Of a stretch of 64,000 nucleotides of DNA, positions 31,961 to 41,110 are shown piece by piece (position 1 is the first letter of the stretch; each line of letters opens with the position of its first letter). Position numbers and translations under genes: made by a program. The stretch is taken from positions 60,202,001 to 60,266,000 of the forward strand of contig CM114272.1 in assembly GCA_050084515.1 (NCBI GenBank), read 5' to 3'. The notes under the pieces are model-generated. The model made no database searches and was not told where the DNA came from. It worked only from the letters and a program-made list of their open reading frames with translations. Source of the stretch: Blasia pusilla. Its lineage: Eukaryota; Marchantiophyta; Marchantiopsida; Blasiales.

Positions 31961-33706
31961 ACAATTTGAGCCCTCATGATAGATAAGCGATGAGGCGGTC
32001 AATTGCAACCTCCTCATGGACCCCATTGACGGTCCATGGGGCATGGCCACTTTGCAGAAGCTTACGTCCCAACAGTGTCAGCTTCTCCAAGGCAGACGTG
32101 GACTCTTGTGGTGAGAACTTTTCTATTTCTTCCAACAACGATGTCTAATGCAATAGAATGGTGATTTTCACTGCTAGATCCCTGTGCTTCCCCAACGATG
32201 AGGGAGTATAGACAACAATCTTGCCCGCCCCTTGGATGAATCAAGTGTCTCCCTCTTTTGCTTTTTGCATGTGGGGTGCCTGCTTGTTGGGGTCTCCGTG
32301 ACATCGGAATCCACTAGATTCGATTTTGGGGCCTTCCGTATCCATCCGTCTTGTCTTGATGATCCTGCTTCGGATGGTTTGGCAGCCTTTACCTTGGATT
32401 TCAACCCTGTAGTCGACTTGTCTTTTTTCGTGACTATCTTTGACAAAATCTCCGTTGCCTCAGTCGCTTGTGCGTGGGCATCTCCTTCGAAGAACTCCTT
32501 GGTCTTGAAGATATTTAGGATGTCCTCCTCGCTAGTAGTTAGTGCATGATACAAGTCTCGCATTGCTCGGTCAGTGAGCTCATCGGGGTTGTTGAAGTCC
32601 AACCAGATTGGATAGTTGAGCACTTCCCAAGGGCTCATCTCAAGGGCCATGTCCACGTCGTACATGGAGAATCCTTCACCATCCGAGTATCGTCCCATAG
32701 CTTGAGCGCCGCCGGAAACTTCCTCCATGTTCCTGCGTTCACACAAGAGTTCAAGAACCTAAACACCATCCTCTGCGCAGCTTGATGGCGGGATAAATCG
32801 GCAGCTTGATCTTGAAGCTCCTTCTTCTTTTTCGTGAAGTCCCATTTCTTTGGGCTGCCAATCTCCTCGTCAACATCCCCCCTATGGCAAAATCTGGTTC
32901 TTGAACATTGTCTTGAACCCAAGGTTCTTTGGTGGCTTATCTCGGATGTCATTTAACCACAACTCAAACTTCTCCGCTGATTTGAGGCTAGCCTCCTCGA
33001 GAACTGGCTGAATTCTATGCAGGTCGGCTTGAAGGCATTCAATCATGGACTTTCGTAGCAAGCGCAAGGCATCCCAGAAGGACCACTCTTGCAATCATTG
33101 GGAGATGACGGGGTGCGAAACCCCGTGGGATGGTGTGCCGATTTTTTCTTTGCCTCCGTTCCCTCTAGACTGATCTTCATTAGTCGGATCCACCTGAATT
33201 TGGAAATCCTTGAAAGGGAAAACTGGTGAACTCGATCCAATGACACCTTCTCTACATTGCGTGCTTGGGGATCATCATCCCTCTTTTGCTACCTCTTGAT
33301 AATGGCTTCAACTCTTTGTAGAAGTCCGGCCCAAGCTCACAATTCAAGACGGCGATGTACCGCTACATCTTGCTCGCAAGGTAACAGATGGACGCCGACA
33401 CCGCAACTTGAATGAACTTGGCTCTCTCAGAAAGTCGAAACATTCCCTCTCTGCTCGAGCTCCAGTGTCGCGCTGCTTTTCTCCGCTTGGATTTTTGACC
33501 AACAGAGTATTGTTACAGCTCCATCTTGGGAAATGAATGTGTTGGCCCAAGTCTTCTTTTTGATTTGGGCTCCTTTTGCAAGCATCTCATCCACCAACTC
33601 CTCTCCTAGGAATCCCTTGTATTGCGACGAGTGCGTTGTAAGAACCTTTCTCACTTGGTCGCATTCCTAGATCCAGTGATGGGTAACATTCCCTTTGGAC
33701 ACAATG
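31961..33706 (-). pseudogene. Middle region of the minus-strand gene remnant
   Basis: Coherent protein segments appear in different frames: VRKVLTTHSSQYKGFLGEEL and WANTFISQDGAVTILCWSK (33654-33490), FIQVAVSASICYLASKM (near 33390), EWSFWDALRLLRKSMIECLQ and AEKFELWLNDIRDKPPKNLG (33090-32900), MYDVDMALEMSPWEVLNYPI and EEDILNIFKTKEFFEGDAHA (32680-32450), then ALEKLTLLGRKLLQSGHAPW (near 32080). Frameshifts and stops separate them. A KDKSTTGLKSKVKAAKP stretch is lysine-rich and probably disordered. No family recognised. Confidence 0.5.
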
Positions 33707-34637
33707 CTGCAAACATCAACAAAGAGTAAGAAAATTTACAACTAAAACCCGTCGGTTTCCGACAGGTTGGAAGTAGACAAACAAAACAACAGCTATTTGC
33801 AACCCGTCAGAGTCCAACGAGTTGCTCCAAAAGCCTCTTATGTGCAATCCGACGGAAACCAACGGTTTCCGTCGGGTCCATCAGGGCTCAATTGCAACCC
33901 GTCGGACTCCATCGGGTTGCACCTCGAGTCTTGTTAATTCAAAAATTCAACCCATCAAAAACCGACGGGTTGCAAAGCCATCCAAATCGAGTTCAAGATT
34001 TTGACGCTAGTTTTTCACTTGCAACCTGTGGGAGTCCGACATGTTGCAAGAGGTCTTGCTTGTGCAACTCGTCAGAGTCTAACGCATTGCTAATCATAAA
34101 GTGCCAAAAGGCGAGTTTGATTGGCTCCGCAACCCGTCAGACTCTGACGGATTGCATGTGGAGTTGAAAAGCGGATGGTTTGAGTGTTTTTCAGCCCGTC
34201 AGAGTCGGACGGGTTGAATGTTTTGTACAAAAGGTCTGGGTTTGCATCGCTTTGCAATCCCTTGGAGACTGACGAGTTGCACAGACACCCAAAGCAAGAC
34301 TCATCTTGTAAAGATCATGCAATCCATCAGAGTCCGACGGGTTGCATGAAAGCCACTCAAACCATGCCCTCTCCTGACTCAGCAACGTGTCAAACTCTAA
34401 CGGGTTGCAATGCCTGTCCTATTGGGATTGCCGCAATTGAGATTGTGCAACCTATCGGTCTCCGACACATTTCCAGGAAACATGATAGAGAGCCAAGAGA
34501 GTTCCACGGATTGCAATAACGAGCAGCAAGTTCTTCACCTCGTAACCCGTCACCTTTCGACAAGTTGCAGCTATTGTTAACGATGTTAGCTATTGAAATT
34601 GGTTCATTTTTTGGAAGAAAAGCTCAAGGATACTTAC
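33707..34637 (-). other. Intron filled with palindrome cluster 2
   Basis: The donor on the minus strand is CAG/GTAAGTATCC at 34637 and the acceptor is TTTGTTGATGTTTGCAG ending at 33707, preceded by a pyrimidine-rich TTTTCTTACTCTTTG. Joining the exons keeps the frame: MAMHSMN, then a split serine codon, then IVSKGNVTHHW (phase 2). Inside, about fourteen palindromic units run from 33744 to 34570, leaving only ~40-70 bp free at each end. Confidence 0.75.
33744..34570. repeat. Palindrome cluster 2 (about fourteen units)
   Basis: Units with left arm GCAACCCGTC(G/A)GA and right arm (T)CCGACGGGTTGC occur near 33746, 33798, 33841, 33891, 33945, 34019, 34062, 34128, 34190, 34250, 34315, 34380, 34445 and 34540. 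Spacing is irregular, about 43-95 bp. Intervening spacers are not alike. Most unit differences are C-to-T or G-to-A at CpG. The unit at 34128 is still a perfect palindrome over CCGTCAGA and its complement although both arms differ from the consensus. Confidence 0.85.
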
Positions 34638-35961
34638 CTGTTCATGGAGTGCATGGCCATTTCCACCGTGGCCATGTGATTTGGATAGGGATGGAGGACC
34701 ACCGCCCTTACCCAAAAGTGAGCCTCAAGGGAGTTTGGACGCTCCGTTGCAAACTGTGACCAAGCCTTGAATCGGCGGTTGCCATCCTAGATGAAAAAGT
34801 ACAAGTTCTGCATCCACCTGTACAGGGTTCTTGCCATGGCCTTCCGGAACTCCACATCCCTCACCCTCCAAAACCTCGAGACTCTACAGATCTTCCTCCG
34901 TTACCAAAGCCTGGGTTCCATATTCATCATACGGTTGAACATAAAGTGGTGGGAAGCTATCAATGTATGAAGCTCTTTCCATGTACTAATTCAACTTATC
35001 AATGTATTCCTTCCTCCGATTGGATTTCTCTTACGAATTCCATCGTTTGGAGTCGGCATAGAGGAATCCTCGGGGCATTCGGGCCATCCACAAGTGCCAT
35101 GTGCTTTACCACCTGCTTGAATGTCACATAGTCAATTCACATTTTCCTAACGACGGGCACTAATGTAGTGCGGAGAGAACTGAAGAACAATGCTTACCTA
35201 TCCATTGAGTTGCTCTGGAGCCTCATCTGGCAAGTCCATTGAGCTGATGTGGAGCCTCATCTGGCAAGTCCATTGACCGAGCCTGGAGCCTCATCTGGCA
35301 AGTCCATTGATATGCTTTGGAGCCATATCTGGCAAGTCCATTGAGGTGCTCTGGAGCCTCATCTGGCAAGTCTACTAGAAACTCTTCATTTTCGAAGAGA
35401 TCGAATTCTTCAAGAGGCTTCTGAGATGCCAAAGATTCTTCTCCTTCTCCTTCTCCTTCCGAGATCTCCATAATCTTGACACTTGGGGTTTTAACAACTT
35501 CCTTGTTGGTCTCTGGAAGCTCGTCGGTGTTGGTCTCCTCTATTGGACCACTCGACCTCATGGATGAAAAATCCTCCATTTCCACACTCTCAGTTGGTCG
35601 TTGGGAGGGCTCTTCTTCTACAGCAACCACCTTTTCCTGCCTAGCTTTTGCAAGTTCGGCTTTCTGGAAGGGAGTGTCCTGCCTCTTCTTCAGCTTTATC
35701 TCCGCCTCCATGAGTTTCTTCTCGGTCTTCTCCATATCTATAAGCAATTTTGCTTCTCGCTTCTCCTCTTTCTTTGTGAGCTTCTCCAATGCAAGTTTTG
35801 CCGACATTTCCTGCTTCCTCATTTCGATTTCACGCTCGCGCTCCTCGATTTCCTCTCGCCGTACATCTGCAGGGGTTCGTCACGTAATAGAAGACGAAGT
35901 TCCGCCAAACTTAGGCGAGATGCTCCCGACCTTGCTGGCTTGGCTTTTTTTTTTAGTCATC
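34638..35961 (-). pseudogene. N-terminal coiled-coil part of the minus-strand gene
   Basis: It starts MTKKKSQASKVGSISPKFGG at 35960, hits a TGA (CGA in the presumed ancestor) after SSSIT, and continues as a Glu/Lys/Arg coiled coil (EEIEEREREIEMRKQE, then LEKLTKKEEKREAKLL) with an acidic linker (ISEGEGEGEESLASQKP). Past the minisatellite at 35201-35376 are MALVDGPNAPRIPLCRLQTM, SFPPLYVQPYDEYGTQALVT, RVRDVEFRKAMARTLYRWMQ and WSQFATERPNSLEAHFWVRA, ending at the splice donor after MAMHSMN. A short GT-AG candidate intron (35197-35113, 85 bp) without palindromes may lie within. No known family was recognised. Confidence 0.5.
35201..35376. repeat. 34-bp minisatellite, about five units
   Basis: The unit CCTCATCTGGCAAGTCCATT plus 14 variable bases repeats at 35221, 35255, 35289, 35323 and 35357, with a partial unit before. 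Because 34 is not a multiple of three, each unit changes the reading frame; the LPDEAP peptide reappears only in some units. It lies in the coding part of the minus-strand remnant, at its 3' exon edge. Confidence 0.9.
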
Positions 35962-36902
35962 CTGAAATAAGCAGAGAATCAAAGGCTGCGCCGTTGGTGT
36001 CCGATGGATAATTGGTTGTATGACAGTGGACCGTTACAGTGCATGTTTTGCATGGTGTGCTTGCAACCCGTCAGAGTCCGTCAGGTTGCTAGCAGAGATC
36101 CTGCCCTGTTCTTGCAACACATCAAACCCTGACCAGTTGTAAGGTGCCCATCCAACCTAGGTCCGTTGCAACCCATCGGAGTCCAACGGGTTGCACGTGG
36201 ACTTTCTTCAACCTTTATCCCGTGCAACCCATTTGACTCCGATGGCTTGCACAAGGACCATTCAGTTTGATTCATGCAACCCGTCAGACTTCGACAAGTT
36301 GCAGGCAGACCACGCAAAACATGCACCGTAACCTAGGCACTGAACATGTGTGAGAATTTTGCAATCCATCGCAATCCGACGGGTTGTACCATCCCACCCA
36401 AACTCAATTTAACTCGACAAAATGCGTTTAGGGCTCGTTCCTTTGACATTCCTGCCGACGGTTTCGAACCTGTCAGACTCCGACGGGTTGATCTTTCCCT
36501 TGAGTCGATATTCCAACCCGTCCGGCTACCATGGGTTCAAGAAGCTTGGCGAATCCTTGCCCACTATTGAGTAAATAGCATGTCATAATATTCTTTTCTG
36601 GCAAGTCCAATCACCTAACTACCAACAACATGTCAAACATATTCTGTCCGAATTTAAACAGAAACTATTCACTATAAATTCAACATTCTCATTCTAATTC
36701 TTATTCTTATTCTATCTTGGCAATCATTCATGGTCTAACCCAAATGGAGAATTATGTGAAATTAACATGTAGCAGCCATCTAGCGGGCCTTCCTCAATCA
36801 GAGATAATTAGAGCCCAACCTAGTGACATTCATGTAATTGTCAAGAACATTTCCTCTCACTCCAATTTCTTCTCCAGATTGGATATAAAGATTATGGCTT
36901 AC
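35962..36902 (-). other. Possible 5' intron with palindrome cluster 3
   Basis: The acceptor TCTCTGCTTATTTCAG ends at 35962, directly before the ATG of the coiled-coil exon. A matching donor GATCAGAG/GTAAGCC is present on the minus strand at 36902, but the upstream exon is not proven and overlaps the start of the plus-strand gene. The stretch may also hold the shared promoter region of the two divergent genes. Confidence 0.4.
36061..36540. repeat. Palindrome cluster 3 (about eight units)
   Basis: Units near 36061, 36111, 36166, 36222, 36273, 36360, 36466 and 36511 have GCAACCCGTCAGA-type left arms and TCCGACGGGTTGC-type right arms with spacings of about 45-105 bp. The first unit lies ~100 bp from the splice acceptor at 35962. 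Confidence 0.85.
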
Positions 36903-36994
36903 CTCTGATCACCACTTCCACTCATGAAGACGGTCCGAGATCTTCCAGTGCTCCATGCTCCACGTTTGGCACGGTTGCTCCGGCCGATCCAACA
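36541..36994. other. Divergent intergenic or 5' region
   Basis: This lies between the palindrome cluster and the first coherent plus-strand coding sequence. It is AT-rich around 36600-36720 and may hold the promoters of both genes. No clear TATA box or conserved element can be singled out. Confidence 0.35.
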
Positions 36995-38605
36995 TTGACT
37001 TCAATTTCACAAGCACGGAATTTTGCAGTTGAAGTTGTGGATATCTCGGATGTCGTCGATCTTATAGGATCTGTTGGAAACATGTCTGACCCAACATCTG
37101 CTTACTCTTTCCCGCTTCGAGTTTCAAGGAATTCTTTGCTTTCATCTCTTTCCTTGAAACTGTTCAAGCACATTACCGTCGATAAGCTGCCCGCATTGTA
37201 TGGTGGAGACTCATTTTTGAGCTGCCTCCACTTTTCGGTCTGGCTCAGAAGAGAGATGGAGGCCGCCTGAAGGGTATGGACCAAAAATCGGACTGTCATC
37301 AATGGTGCAGACAACAGCGGACGAGCACTTCAATCCCATGTGGTCCTTGGATTATGTCTCGTTGCCAATGCATTGGAGCATTGGAGTGCAGAAGTCCACG
37401 ATGCCCCTTCCTTGAGAGGAACGTAGTTGTGAATAGTTCCGAATTCCCTCCAAAAAATGCAGAAACTCCTTACGTTGTGGGTACGACCATATTGCCGGGT
37501 GGCCATTGATGTTCGCATTGTCAAGCTTCCACTTTCTATGTTAGAGCTTGTCCGGCTTATATTTTTTTTATAGTGCACAACTACAATTCTACGTCCAAGT
37601 ATACAAGGTTGGCAATTTAGAGACACATCAAGGAGGATGTGGCAAAGAAAGTGGCCGAGGTGTACAAAAATTCTCCAGGATCAAAGCCAAGAGTGATCCA
37701 ATTAACAACAACATCACAAATTTTTGAACAACTGCTGGGTATCCATGGCCAAGGGGAGATCATGGCAATTGAGGTGAAGCAATTGTGGGAAAATCTTGCA
37801 TTCTTGGCTGATCCTGAAAGCTTCAGGAACTTACTGGATGAAATACGAATACTTGATGGAAAGACCGCGAAAATAGATGCCATTGCCAAGATCAAGGCCA
37901 ACTCACAATTTCCATTCATCCAGAGATGGTAGTTCATGGGCCAAGGAGGCGAGGGATCTAGAGCTTATGTCTTCAAAATGTCTGCTACAGGCCCGACTAG
38001 CGGCCTGGAGCTTATTAATAAAATGAGGGAGGGAGAAGATCTATTTGGGAGCTGGGTTAGATTTGATATTTGCTACAGGGTGTTAAATGGATGGTTGACT
38101 ATGGGTGCACACGTTATCAACATGTGGAGAAGGGTCTTAAAACCATTTTTTTGGTGTGAGGTGAAAGCAGAAGATGTTTGCAGCTTGAAGATGTGTTGGT
38201 TCCTCTTACTGGAGGTGGGAAGGAAAAAAAAAACCTCCTCTTAAATTATATGGCTTCATGGCGGAAAATGCCCAACTGTGATGGATTGCGATCAAGGAAG
38301 TGTTTTGGGGGGGCGGTGCGGTTCAACGAGAAAGGGAAAGATCGAATGCTTTCCATTAGCAACAATCTATGACTTGCTTCATAAAATCCTGCATCAAGGA
38401 GACTAAGAGAACATAGCATGTAGCTCTACTTCTACGTTGCAAGGATAGAAAAACCTTGAAACAAGCCATGGAGAAACCCTAAACCCAAGAAGAGCTTCAT
38501 ATGTGGTGGAGAAAACATGCGATTGAGGGGAAATACAAAGAGTTATGTTCATGGCTCAGTTGGTGGACCGTCCGTACGAGGAAATGGGGAAACTTTATTC
38601 GGCAG
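36995..38605 (+). pseudogene. Plus-strand gene remnant, 5' exons
   Basis: Coherent coding pieces on the plus strand: SQARNFAVEVVDISDVVDLI and LKLFKHITVDKLPALYGGDS to REMEAA (36995-37270), RTVINGADNSGRALQSHVVL and LVANALEHWSAEVHDAP (near 37290-37400), VAKKVAEVYKNSPGSKPRVI, EIMAIEVKQLWENLAFLADP and IDAIAKIKANSQFPFIQRW (37639-37932), then FGSWVRFDICYRVLNGWLTM (near 38050) and AQLVDRPYEEMGKLYSA at the splice donor GGCAG/GTGAGT (38605). Stops and frame changes separate them. No family is recognised; by context they precede a SWIM-like zinc finger, which in plants is common in Mutator-type transposases and their domesticated relatives. Confidence 0.5.
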
Positions 38606-39248
38606 GTGAGTTTCCTCCATTTTTATGAAGTATGTGGTTGCAATTCTACAGGTTGCAAATAAGGTAGATAAAGCAACCCGTCGGAACCAACAGGTTGTAA
38701 TTATTTTCAAAAAATAGTTCATAAGAAACTCGTCGGAATGCGACAGGTTGCGGATGTCTTTTATGAAAAAAAATCATTTTACAACCCGTCAAAATCCCAC
38801 GGATTGCAAGTTGAAAGATACTTTGATGCGAAGAAAGTTCATCATGCAACCCGTTAGAATCCAACGGGTTGCAAGTTACTTTCTTGCAAAGAAAGTTCAT
38901 CATGCAACCCGTCGGAATACGATGGGTTGCTAGTTACATTTTTTGCTTGGAAGTATCTTTCAACCCCTCGAAATCCGACAGGTTGCAAGTTACTTTCTTG
39001 CAAAGAAAGTTCATCCTGCAACTCGTCGGAATCCGAAGGGTTGCTAGTTACTTTTGTTGCATCTTGCAACCCGTCCGAATCCGACGGGTTGGAAGTTACT
39101 TTCTTGCAAAAAAATTTCATCAAGCAACTCGTCAGAATCCGACGGGTTGGAAGTTACTTTTTTCCGAAAAAATTTCATCTTGCAACCCGTCGGAAGCCGA
39201 CAGGTTGCAGGCATTCAAACATTAAATTGATATTTTTTCGTGTGGTAG
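38606..39248 (+). other. Intron filled with palindrome cluster 4
   Basis: Donor GGCAG/GTGAGTTTCC at 38606 and acceptor ATTTTTTCGTGTGGTAG ending at 39248. Splicing keeps the frame: GKLYSA, a split glycine codon, then LNIQKNALCPNTSG (phase 1). Palindromic units span 38639-39210, so they fill 572 of the 643 bp. Confidence 0.75.
38639..39210. repeat. Palindrome cluster 4, 58-bp period
   Basis: About eleven units. From 38846 on, the arms recur at 38846, 38904, 38960, 39018, 39066, 39124 and 39182, a step of 56-58 bp with one of 48. The spacer is also repeated (AAGTTACTTTCTTGCAAAGA then AAGTTCATC) and contains its own small palindrome TTTCTTGCAAAGAAA, so each period holds two hairpins. This cluster looks younger and more regular than clusters 1-3. 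Confidence 0.9.
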
Positions 39249-39710
39249 GACTTAACATTCAAAAAAATGCCCTCTGTCCCAACACAAGTGGAGCCAAGAG
39301 TGTCCATTCCTCCTGGATGTCATCACAAACATCTAAAAAAATATCTCTTGTTGAGGCATGCCAACAAGACCAGGCAAGAGCAATGCTAAAATCTGCAGCC
39401 TCCCACATCTTCCTTACAAAGGGCATAACAAAGGGAAAGGGCCCTTCAATTTATGATCTCTATGTTAGAGCCGCTGTTAGATCTGGGGATGAGAGATTGT
39501 ATGTGGAAGCTTTCAATCGGTGCGTAGGTGGAACTCCTCTCTAGAAAGACGTCCACATTGGTAGGGACATTCGCGGGCGTGTTTCAAGATGTCCCATAAA
39601 GATGGTAGTAGAGCAGTCTAAACGAGACTCTTGGAGACCTGATAAGTATATTGACTTTAGGCAAGTGAAGCGTCAACATCGAGGAAAGAATCCGGTGATT
39701 GATTAGGATG
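39249..39710 (+). pseudogene. Plus-strand gene remnant, exon after palindrome intron
   Basis: It opens with LNIQKNALCPNTSGAK and continues SLVEACQQDQARAMLKSAAS, GPSIYDLYVRAAVRSGDERL and YVEAFNRCVGGTPL to a stop at 39542. The same frame then resumes as KDVHIGRDIRGRVSRCPIKM and SKRDSWRPDKYIDFRQVKRQ before another stop. No known domain was recognised; the basic, tyrosine-rich character suggests a nucleic-acid-binding protein, which is only a guess. Confidence 0.5.
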
Positions 39711-39959
39711 AAGAAATTACCCCGCCCAGGTATTCGGAGACACCGGACTGCTCCCAAATTTAAATTGACTGACCTTCTACAAAATTAGTGAATGTTTTAT
39801 TTCAAAATCCCTCTGCAGTCTAGGGGGTAGTTCAACAGTATGGGATTTCGGTCGTTGAGGTTGACTGCAACCTCAAGCGGTGGCATATTTCTCGAAGCAA
39901 CCATAGACGTGGACCCACTTGCAGGGCAGGATCCAATGGCATTAGGAGAACATGTGGCA

Positions 39960-40729
39960 CTTTCCTGAATAAGAACTCTACAAGGATGGGACAACCACAG
40001 CTTGGCTTTTGGGGACTCAAAATCTTTGATCATTTTACTAGAACCGGGGATCAATTGAAGTCTTTCTTTTGCCCAAATGAATGGTGCGCTTTCCGGAAGT
40101 CTTATCTGGCTCCTATTGGAGCTCCAGGGAATGCCCCCATGAATTGGCCCATTGATGCATGTACCAATTGCACTCAAGAGGAAGTGGACAATCTTGCAAG
40201 TGCCGATTTCAGACTCGTAGATGGAGGGAGTTCGGAGCATGTTCGCATTACAGAGAAGTTTGCATTATGGATTTAACCCAAGATTGATGTCAACATGGAC
40301 CCGGAGAAGGTGGATGATCTCAATCCATTATTTCTGTTTGAGTCAAGAAATGGGGTGAAGAGAAACAGAATGTGTAGGCCAATAGTGGAGAGAGCAAAGC
40401 GAATCACATTAGCTCGGGAGGCAAACATGGAAATAATCTCCACAAAAGAAGTTCAAATTGGGAATGGAATAGGAAGGATGTATTGCATTAGGAACAACAC
40501 TGTGAATTCAAGTGTGACAAGGGTCTATGTGGTACACATCTGTTGCTTTCCCACATGTTCTTATGAGGACTTTGTCCAAAGGAAGACAACTGGGAAAAGA
40601 TATTTCCCTTGTAAGCACATGTACTATGTGTTGCTTGTATTTTTAAGAGAGTCGGAGGTAGGAGTAGGAATCCACCAACCAATTTTGTCCCTCAAAGAAG
40701 TGCGAAGTATTTTAAACAAAACACTTTGA
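39960..40729 (+). pseudogene. SWIM-like zinc-finger C-terminus of plus-strand gene
   Basis: Two open pieces, separated by a TAA at 40274-40276, form one frame: QLGFWGLKIFDHFTRTGDQL, FCPNEWCAFRKSYLAPIGAP and EEVDNLASADFRLVDGGSSE, then DPEKVDDLNPLFLFESRNGV and NGIGRMYCIRNNTVNSS. Near the end is CSYEDFVQRKTTGKRYFPCK followed by H, matching the spacing of the SWIM finger (CxCx(n)CxH), with the second cysteine replaced by tyrosine. SWIM fingers occur at the C-terminus of Mutator-type transposases. The stop at 40727 ends the frame. It is broken and probably non-functional. Confidence 0.55.
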
Positions 40730-40891
40730 GGATGTAAAATGAGGTCTTAGATTGGACTTTAAACTGCCAGAATGTTCACTATGAGCTTGAACTCTAGTCA
40801 AAATGATAGATTTGTTCCAGAACTTGGATGGAAAGAGTGATTTCTTCCACATTATTATTCCAATAATTGTTCAATTTATTTTTGTTTTTTG

Positions 40892-40925
40892 CAACTTACA
40901 AGCCGTCAGATTCAGACGGGTTGCC
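40892..40925. repeat. Single palindrome unit (cluster 5)
   Basis: CAAGCCGTCAGATTCAGACG, then GGTTGCC: a lone copy ~165 bp after the plus-strand gene remnant. A weaker related pair (CTTCAACCCAACGG and TTTGGGTTGAAGG) flanks 41016-41088. Confidence 0.7.
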
Positions 40926-41110
40926 AGAATGGGGAAGAGGAAAAAAAAATCTGTGGAAGTGACTAAGCATAGGTGGAAACTTTGCAAAAAATATTGACTA
41001 AAAAAATTTCCTCTCTTCAACCCAACGGAAACTCTCTTCAAACTAGAGGAATCTCTCTTAAAAAAAAAGTATCTCTTTGGGTTGAAGGTAGTTTCCTCTC
41101 TCCTCTTACT

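Larger units (their letters stand above)
31317..35961 (-). pseudogene. Decayed multi-exon gene, coiled coil to methyltransferase-like C-terminus
   Basis: Long stretches of coherent coding sequence on the minus strand are joined by at least one convincing intron (34637 to 33707) and interrupted by stops and frameshifts. Order from the N-terminus: ATG at 35960 just inside a splice acceptor (TATTTCAG then G), Lys/Glu-rich coiled coil, acidic linker, a 34-bp minisatellite, a mixed domain of unknown type, and a C-terminal part with motifs of beta-class adenine methyltransferases. The gene lies head to head with the plus-strand remnant that starts near 36995. I do not recognise the protein as a whole; it could be a host gene or part of a large transposon. 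Confidence 0.55.

Noticed and set aside
31317-35961. DIRS-type retrotransposon, because some carry a methyltransferase
   Set aside because: No tyrosine recombinase or RT piece occurs in this region.
33744-39210. CRISPR-like array of palindromic repeats
   Set aside because: Units are degenerate, spacers are irregular or themselves repeated, there are no cas genes, and the context is eukaryotic introns.
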